This document shows positions 8,401-13,478 of a stretch of DNA of 13,478 nt, piece after piece (the first letter of the stretch is position 1; each line of letters starts with the position of its first letter). The notes beneath the pieces were generated by a model. That model ran no database searches. It saw only the letters and a list, made by a program, of their open reading frames with translations, and was not told where the DNA came from. The DNA comes from a bacterium (GTDB lineage: Bacteria; Bacteroidota; Bacteroidia; Bacteroidales; Muribaculaceae). Location of the stretch: positions 1 to 13,478 of the forward strand of contig SFWW01000024.1 of assembly GCA_004559845.1 (NCBI GenBank). Reading direction: 5' to 3'. Made by a program: the position numbers and the translations under genes.

Positions 8401-9768
8401 GAGTTTGGGTTGGAAAGCTTGGATACCCAAGCGGTGCAATGTTGGTGCACGGTTGAGGAGCACGGGATGTCCCTTCATCACATTTTCGAGGATGTCCCAC
8501 ACCACGGGTTCCTTGCGGTCGACAATCTTTTTGGCGCTCTTCACCGTTTTCACGATGCCACGCTCAATGAGTTTGCGAATCACGAAAGGTTTGTAGAGCT
8601 CTGCAGCCATATCTTTAGGGATACCGCATTCGCCCATTTTCAGTTCCGGACCTACCACGATAACGGAACGTGCTGAATAGTCGACACGCTTACCGAGGAG
8701 GTTTTGACGGAAACGACCCTGCTTACCTTTCAGGCTGTCGGAGAGTGACTTCAACGGACGGTTGGCTTCGCTCTTCACGGCACCACTCTTACGCGAATTG
8801 TCGAGCAAAGAGTCGACAGCTTCTTGGAGCATACGTTTTTCGTTGCGCAAAATCACTTCAGGCGCCTTGATTTCGATAAGGCGTTTGAGGCGGTTGTTGC
8901 GAATGATTACGCGGCGGTAAAGGTCGTTGAGGTCGGAAGTGGCAAAGCGTCCACCATCGAGGGGCACGAGCGGGCGTAATTCAGGCGGGATGACAGGCAC
9001 CACGCGAAGAATCATCCATTCCGGGCGGTTGAGGTTTTTGCTTTCGCGGAACGATTCCACCACGTTGAGTCGCTTAAGTGCTTCCGTTTTGCGCTGTTGT
9101 GAATTTTCTTTACCGGCTTGGTCGCGGAGCGAATATGAGAGCGAATCGAGATCGAGTTGCACGAGCAAATCGTAGATCGCCTCAGCGCCCATTTTCGCCA
9201 CGAACTTATTGGGGTCGGTATCTTCGAGGCTATCGTTATCTTTGGGGAGATTGGCACGGATGCTCAGGTATTCGTCTTCGGTGAGCAAATCGAGTTTGCA
9301 CACCTCCTTATCGTTGAGCATTACACCTTGTCCGGGATTGATAACGATGTAGCGTTCGTAGTAGATAACGGCATCGAGTTTTTTGGTAGCCACTCCGAGG
9401 AGGTAGCCGATTTTGTTGGGCAACGAGCGGAAATACCAGATGTGAGCCACCGGCACCACGAGTTGGATGTGGCCGCTGCGTTCGCGACGCACCTTCTTCT
9501 CGGTAACCTCCACACCACAACGGTCGCACACAATTCCTTTGTAGCGAATGCGTTTGTATTTACCGCAGTGACATTCATAGTCCTTGACGGGACCGAAAAT
9601 GCGTTCGCAGAACAAACCGTCGCGTTCGGGTTTGTATGAACGATAGTTGATGGTTTCGGGCTTGAGCACTTCGCCGTAGGAGTTTTCAAGAATCTCATCT
9701 GGAGAAGCGAGGCTAATCGAGATTTTCGAGAAGTTGCTCTTTATCTTATTGTCTTTTCTAAAAGCCAT
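5467..9768 (-). CDS. rpoC: DNA-directed RNA polymerase subunit beta'
   Basis: 1433 residues, close to the usual length in Bacteroidetes and to E. coli (1407). This is the catalytic beta' subunit of the transcription enzyme. The N-terminal zinc-binding domain has Cys66, Cys68, Cys81 and Cys84 (CHCG...CDRCG). The active-site magnesium loop NADFDGDQM spans 473-481, with Asp475, Asp477 and Asp479. The second zinc site uses Cys820, Cys894, Cys901 and Cys904. The trigger loop includes GEPGTQLTLRTFHVGG with His942. Between it and GDITGGLPRVTELFEAR (from 1127) lies an insert of about 175 residues, matching the place of the SI3 insert known from E. coli and relatives. The start (MAFRKDNKIKSNFSKI) is the usual one. 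The gene begins 28 bases after rpoB, as part of the conserved rpoBC operon, with no clear Shine-Dalgarno sequence, as is normal in this phylum. All key residues are present. Confidence 0.99.
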   Translation of the reverse strand: MAFRKDNKIKSNFSKISISLASPDEILENSYGEVLKPETINYRSYKPERDGLFCERIFGPVKDYECHCGKYKRIRYKGIVCDRCGVEVTEKKVRRERSGHIQLVVPVAHIWYFRSLPNKIGYLLGVATKKLDAVIYYERYIVINPGQGVMLNDKEVCKLDLLTEDEYLSIRANLPKDNDSLEDTDPNKFVAKMGAEAIYDLLVQLDLDSLSYSLRDQAGKENSQQRKTEALKRLNVVESFRESKNLNRPEWMILRVVPVIPPELRPLVPLDGGRFATSDLNDLYRRVIIRNNRLKRLIEIKAPEVILRNEKRMLQEAVDSLLDNSRKSGAVKSEANRPLKSLSDSLKGKQGRFRQNLLGKRVDYSARSVIVVGPELKMGECGIPKDMAAELYKPFVIRKLIERGIVKTVKSAKKIVDRKEPVVWDILENVMKGHPVLLNRAPTLHRLGIQAFQPKLIEGKAIQLHPLACTAFNADFDGDQMAVHLPLGNEAVVEAQMLMLEPHNILNPANGEPITVPSQDMVLGLYYITKLRKGDKGEGLVFYSPEEAQIAFNEGKVSMNAIVSLRVEEPDENGNPVSRIVKDTCLGRVLFNNFVPYEMGYINELVSKKSLKKIITAVIRKCGVPRSAQFLDDVKNMGYYMAFKGGLSFNLTDVLVPSEKAEIIKEGDAQVEEVMNNYNMGFITNNERYNQVIDIWTNVNNRLTKMLIEQISADKQGFNSVYMMLDSGARGSRDQIRQLSGMRGLMAKPQKSGVEGGQQTIENPILANFKEGLSVLEYFISTHGARKGLADTALKTADAGYLTRRLVDVAHDVVVTEHDCGTLRGLICREVKKNDNVVATLGSRIVGRVSVHDIVDPTTKNVIVKSGEEITDQAANLINELPIEYVEIRSVLTCEAKRGVCAKCYGRNLATHRMVQKGEAVGVIAAQSIGEPGTQLTLRTFHVGGVASNIAAVSSFASKYDGRLEIDELRTVKDKEGVEVVIGRMAELKIVDLNTDMVLTTANIPYGSKLFFKSGDIVKKGDVINTWDPFNAVIVSEVGGTLQFNNLVEGVTYRVEVDETSGNSEKIIIESKDRTRIPEALFVDETGEVLKTYSLPVGAHLMCDEGESISAGEVFVKIPRSSGGGAGDITGGLPRVTELFEARNPSNPAVVSEIDGVVELGRIKRGNREIKVTSRLGEEKKYLVPLSKQILVQQDDFVRAGTPLSDGATTPADILRIMGPTAVQEYIVNEVQDVYRSQGVGINDKHFEVIVRQMMRKVTILDPGDTRFLEQSLVDKREFMEENDRIWGKKVVVNAGDSQEVQNGQIITARKLRDINSALKRRDMKQVVVREALPATSEQILQGITRAALQTSSFMSAASFQETTKVINDAAIRGKVDHLEGMKENVICGHLIPAGTGMRDLQNIVVGDKDDFIRAGLAENLAEEIIAQPELVK

Positions 9769-9796
9769 TATGATGATTAGTTAGGATGGACGATTA

Positions 9797-12700
9797 TTAA
9801 TCAAGTTTCACACTTAAGCACAAGCCACGCAATTCGTGGAGGAGCACATTGAGGGATTCCGGGATACCCGGTGTGGGCATAGGATCGCCTTTCACGATGG
9901 CTTCGTAGGCCTTGCTACGTCCCATCACATCGTCGCTCTTAACGGTAAGGATTTCTTGGAGCACGTGAGAAGCGCCGAATGCTTCGATAGCCCAAACTTC
10001 CATTTCACCGAAGCGCTGACCACCGAATTGTGCTTTACCGCCGAGGGGCTGTTGGGTGATGAGCGAGTAGGGGCCGATAGAGCGTGCGTGCATCTTGTCT
10101 TCCACCATGTGGCCGAGTTTCAAGAAGTAGGTCACACCCACAGTGGCTTTTTGGTCGAATGGTTCGCCGGTGGCACCGTCGTAGAGCTGAGTGCTACCGC
10201 TTCGCGGCAGTCCGGCTTTGTCGGTCCATTCGTCGAGGTCTTCGAGCTGAGCGCCGTCGAAGATAGGTGTAGCAAACTTCACGTTGAGTTCACGTCCTGC
10301 CCATCCGAGCACAGCTTCAAAAATCTGACCGAGGTTCATACGCGAAGGCACGCCAAGGGGGTTGAGCACCAAGTCGACGGGAGTGCCATCGGCAAGGAAC
10401 GGCATATCTTCTTGACGAACCACGCGCGACACGATACCCTTGTTACCGTGGCGACCTGCCATCTTATCACCGACACCGATTTTGCGCTTTTTGGCGATAT
10501 ACACCTTCGCCATTTGCATGATGCCGGAGGGTAGGTCGTCGCCGATAGAATAGTCGAGTTTTTTGCGACGCAAATCGTTGCTGATGGTTTTGCTCTTGCG
10601 CAGATAGTTCATCACGCAAGCGCGAATCAGGTCGTTGGTGTGGACATCGTCGGTCCACTTGCTCAAGTTCACCGACTCGTAGTCGAGCGATTCGAGCATC
10701 GATTTAGAGAATGCGCTACCTGCGGGAATGATATCAGTGTCGACATAGTCTTGCACGCCCTCGGAGGTTTTGCCCTTGGTGAGGGTGAGTAGTTTATCGA
10801 TGAGTTGTGCTTTCAGTTCGTCTTGCTTAACTTGCGATTCAGCATCCATCTTCTCCAGTTCGGGGTCGCCGCCACGAGTGCGCGTGCGCTTTTTCATATT
10901 GCGCGCAAACAAACGGGTGCCAATCACCACACCTTTCAGCGAAGGATTAGCCTTGAGGGAGGCATCTTTCACGTCGCCCGCCTTATCGCCAAAGATGGCG
11001 CGAAGGAGTTTTTCTTCGGGAGTGGGGTCGCTTTCACCCTTCGGAGTGATTTTACCAATCATGATGTCGCCGGGTCGCACGTGTGCACCCACACGAATGA
11101 TACCGCGTTCGTCAAGGTCCTTGGTAGCGTCCTCGCTCACGTTAGGAATATCGTTGGTGAGTTCTTCCATACCGCGCTTGGTTTCGCGCACCTCGAGGGT
11201 GTATTCATCTACATGCACGCTGGTGAGGATATCTTCACGCACCACGCGTTCATTAAGCACGATAGCATCTTCGTAGTTGTATCCCTTCCAAGGCATGTAA
11301 GCCACCTTGAGGTTGCGTCCGAGCGCCAATTCTCCATTTTCGGTAGAATATCCTTCGGTGAGGATGTCGCCGGCATTCACGTGCTGTCCCACTTCGCAGA
11401 TGGGTCGCAAGTCGATGGTGGTGCTTTGGTTGGTTTTGCGGAATTTCGGCAATCGATATTCCACCACCGGTTCGTCGAAGCTCACGAAGGCTTCTTCTTC
11501 GGTTTGGTCGTAGCGAATGCGAATCACTTCGGCATCCACATATTCTATTACGCCGGCGCCTTCAGCCTGAATTTGTGTGCGGCTGTCGTAGGCGAGGCGT
11601 TCTTCAATACCCGTGCCCACGATAGGCGCTTCGCTGCGGAGCAGCGGCACAGCTTGGCGCATCATGTTGGCACCCATCAAAGCACGGTTGGCGTCGTCGT
11701 GCTCCAAGAAGGGAATCATGGCAGCTGCAATCGACGCTATTTGTTGAGGCGACACGTCCATCAATTCCACTTGGCCAGGCGCCACCACGGGGAAGTCGGC
11801 TTCGAGGCGCGCCTTCACCTTATTGCGCACGAAAGTGCCATCATCGTTGAGAGGCGCATTGCCTTGTGCGATGATTTTGCCTTCTTCGCTTTCAGCGGTG
11901 AGATAAACGATGTCGTCGTTGTTGAGATTCACTTTGGCATTCTTCACTTCACGATACGGTGTTTCGATAAAGCCGAGTTTATTGATTTTGGCGTAGATAC
12001 AGAGTGAAGAAATCAGACCGATGTTAGGACCTTCCGGAGTTTCGATCGGGCAGAGACGGCCGTAGTGGGTGTAGTGCACGTCGCGCACCTCAAAACCGGC
12101 GCGTTCGCGCGACAAACCACCGGGGCCGAGAGCCGACATACGACGCTTGTGTGTGATTTCGGCAAGCGGGTTGGTTTGGTCCATGAATTGTGATAGGGCG
12201 TTGGTTCCGAAGAAAGTGTTGATCACCGACGAGATGGTTTTCGCATTAATCAAATCGAGGGGAGTGAACACTTCATTGTCGCGCACATTCATCCGCTCGC
12301 GGATGGTGCGAGCCATACGTGCGAGTCCCACGCCAAATTGGTTGTAGAGTTGTTCGCCCACAGTGCGCACCCTACGGTTGCTCAAGTGGTCGATATCGTC
12401 CACATCGGTTTTGCTATTGATAAGCCCGATGAGGTATTTGATGATTTCAATAATGTCTTGGTTGGTGAGCACGCGCACCGAGTCGTCGGTGTCGAGACCG
12501 AGTTTTTTGTTGATGCGGAATCGTCCCACGTCGCCAAGGTCGTAGCGTTTTTCGCTGAAGAAGAGGTTTTGAATCAATTCTCGAGCGGAGGTATCGTCGG
12601 CAGGGTCGGCGCTCCGCATTTGTCGATAGATGTAGGTGATAGCCTCTTTTTCGGTGCTACAGGTGTCTTTGCTGAGGGTATTGAAAATGATTTGGTAGTC

Positions 12701-13478
12701 GCTGGTGTTGATATCTTCTTTGTGGAGAAGAATCACGTTGGTACCGCTTTCAAGAATTTTTGCAGCCACCTCTTCGGTGAGCTCCTCATCGCGGTCCACG
12801 AGCACCTCATTACGTTCGATAGAAACCACTTCACCGGTATCTTCGTCAACGAAGTCCTCGTTCCAGGAATTAAGGATGCGGGCAGCGAGTTTGCGTCCCA
12901 CAGCCTTCTTAAGGTTGGTTTTGTTTACTTTGAGTTCTTCGGCGAGACCGAAAATCTTGATGATGTCGTTGTCCGACTCCAATCCTATGGCGCGGAGCAA
13001 AGTGGTGACCGGCAATTTTTTCTTGCGGTCGATGTAGGCATACATCACATTGTTGATATCAGTGGCAAATTCAATCCATGAGCCACGGAAAGGAATGATG
13101 CGAGCCGAATAAAGTTTAGTGCCATTGGCGTGAATGCTCTGGCCAAAGAACACACCCGGTGAACGGTGCAACTGAGAAACGACAACTCGCTCTGCACCAT
13201 TGATGATGAAAGTGCCCTTATCGGTCATGTAGGGGATAGTGCCGAGATACACATCCTGCACAGCCGTGGCAAATTCCTCGTGGTCGGGGTCGGTGCAATA
13301 GAGTTTTAATTTAGCCTTCAAAGGCACACAATAGGTGATACCACGATCGAAGCACTCGTCGATAGAATAGCGAGGCGGGTCGATGTAGTAGTCAAGGAAT
13401 TCCAGCACAAAGTTGTTTCGGGTGTCCGCAATGGGGAAATTCTCCGAAAACACCTTATAGAGTCCCTCGTTTTTTCTT
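9797..13478 (-). CDS. rpoB: DNA-directed RNA polymerase subunit beta, 5' partial
   Basis: About 1226 residues are visible. The reading frame continues off the right edge: codons RKNEGLYK precede the GTG at 13451-13453, which encodes an internal valine and is not the start. Bacteroidetes RpoB is about 1270 residues, so roughly 45 N-terminal residues are missing. Counting that valine as 1, the rifampicin pocket LSQFMDQTNPLAEITHKRR has Asp425, His435 and Ser440, equivalent to E. coli 516, 526 and 531 and all wild type. It is followed by SALGPGGLSRERAGFEVRDV and the ETPEGPNIGL motif. Further on are KITPKGESDPTPEEKLLRAIFGDKAGD, cut here to its parts KITPKGESD and FGDKAGD, and the catalytic-region stretch GDKMAGRHGNKG near 10440-10475. 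The C-terminus LRGLCLSVKLD is intact. Together with beta' it forms the polymerase catalytic cleft. The promoter and any upstream ribosomal protein genes are outside the window. Confidence 0.99.
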   Translation of the reverse strand, partial: RKNEGLYKVFSENFPIADTRNNFVLEFLDYYIDPPRYSIDECFDRGITYCVPLKAKLKLYCTDPDHEEFATAVQDVYLGTIPYMTDKGTFIINGAERVVVSQLHRSPGVFFGQSIHANGTKLYSARIIPFRGSWIEFATDINNVMYAYIDRKKKLPVTTLLRAIGLESDNDIIKIFGLAEELKVNKTNLKKAVGRKLAARILNSWNEDFVDEDTGEVVSIERNEVLVDRDEELTEEVAAKILESGTNVILLHKEDINTSDYQIIFNTLSKDTCSTEKEAITYIYRQMRSADPADDTSARELIQNLFFSEKRYDLGDVGRFRINKKLGLDTDDSVRVLTNQDIIEIIKYLIGLINSKTDVDDIDHLSNRRVRTVGEQLYNQFGVGLARMARTIRERMNVRDNEVFTPLDLINAKTISSVINTFFGTNALSQFMDQTNPLAEITHKRRMSALGPGGLSRERAGFEVRDVHYTHYGRLCPIETPEGPNIGLISSLCIYAKINKLGFIETPYREVKNAKVNLNNDDIVYLTAESEEGKIIAQGNAPLNDDGTFVRNKVKARLEADFPVVAPGQVELMDVSPQQIASIAAAMIPFLEHDDANRALMGANMMRQAVPLLRSEAPIVGTGIEERLAYDSRTQIQAEGAGVIEYVDAEVIRIRYDQTEEEAFVSFDEPVVEYRLPKFRKTNQSTTIDLRPICEVGQHVNAGDILTEGYSTENGELALGRNLKVAYMPWKGYNYEDAIVLNERVVREDILTSVHVDEYTLEVRETKRGMEELTNDIPNVSEDATKDLDERGIIRVGAHVRPGDIMIGKITPKGESDPTPEEKLLRAIFGDKAGDVKDASLKANPSLKGVVIGTRLFARNMKKRTRTRGGDPELEKMDAESQVKQDELKAQLIDKLLTLTKGKTSEGVQDYVDTDIIPAGSAFSKSMLESLDYESVNLSKWTDDVHTNDLIRACVMNYLRKSKTISNDLRRKKLDYSIGDDLPSGIMQMAKVYIAKKRKIGVGDKMAGRHGNKGIVSRVVRQEDMPFLADGTPVDLVLNPLGVPSRMNLGQIFEAVLGWAGRELNVKFATPIFDGAQLEDLDEWTDKAGLPRSGSTQLYDGATGEPFDQKATVGVTYFLKLGHMVEDKMHARSIGPYSLITQQPLGGKAQFGGQRFGEMEVWAIEAFGASHVLQEILTVKSDDVMGRSKAYEAIVKGDPMPTPGIPESLNVLLHELRGLCLSVKLD

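Noticed and set aside
6469..8676. Long open frames on the + strand opposite rpoC (6469-7515 and 7519-8676)
   Set aside because: They lie antisense to conserved rpoC codons, are rich in His, Val, Phe and Ala as reverse-frame shadows are, and show no domain or signal pattern.
10805..12007. 400-residue open frame on the + strand opposite rpoB
   Set aside because: It is a shadow of the strongly conserved rpoB frame with the same biased composition and no recognisable family.
13451..13453. GTG as the start of rpoB
   Set aside because: The frame stays open to the window edge and the preceding residues EGLYK continue the conserved RpoB N-terminal region; the true start lies outside.

Overview
The window suggests a member of the Bacteroidales, probably Muribaculaceae or Prevotellaceae. 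Reasons: RpoB and RpoC have the Bacteroidetes sequence style; starts lack clear Shine-Dalgarno sequences; there is a TonB-dependent receptor with a beta-propeller surface lipoprotein; and the secreted proteins carry C-terminal tails (a dockerin-like repeat pair and a VKYVNLAGQ-type tail) that I associate with gut Bacteroidales. The family-level placement is inference from protein style only.

Left half (2-5283, + strand): a surface nutrient-uptake locus, best read as corrinoid (vitamin B12) acquisition. It starts inside a TonB-dependent outer-membrane receptor of the Bacteroidetes BtuB type, cut by the window edge. A BtuG-type seven-bladed beta-propeller lipoprotein follows, with its start overlapping the receptor stop (TAATG). 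A third, tightly coupled gene encodes a secreted protein of unknown function ending in two dockerin-like calcium-binding repeats. A strong hairpin terminator closes this operon at about 4242-4296. A separately placed gene then encodes a secreted DUF4465-type protein, possibly related to the BtuH class of B12 binders, and ends at its own terminator.

Right half (5467-13478, - strand): rpoC and rpoB, 28 bases apart and transcribed towards the uptake locus. rpoB runs off the right edge and lacks about 45 N-terminal residues. The convergent gap of 183 bases holds two hairpins, one serving each direction.

How the genes work together: BtuG is expected to sit as a lid on BtuB and hand it corrinoid for TonB-driven import. 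The two secreted proteins are likely accessory binding or surface proteins, but neither has a lipobox, so their attachment to the cell is unclear. The rpoBC pair is housekeeping and shows no sign of disruption. I found no tRNA, rRNA, CRISPR array, insertion sequence or riboswitch. Any cobalamin riboswitch for the operon would lie left of the window.
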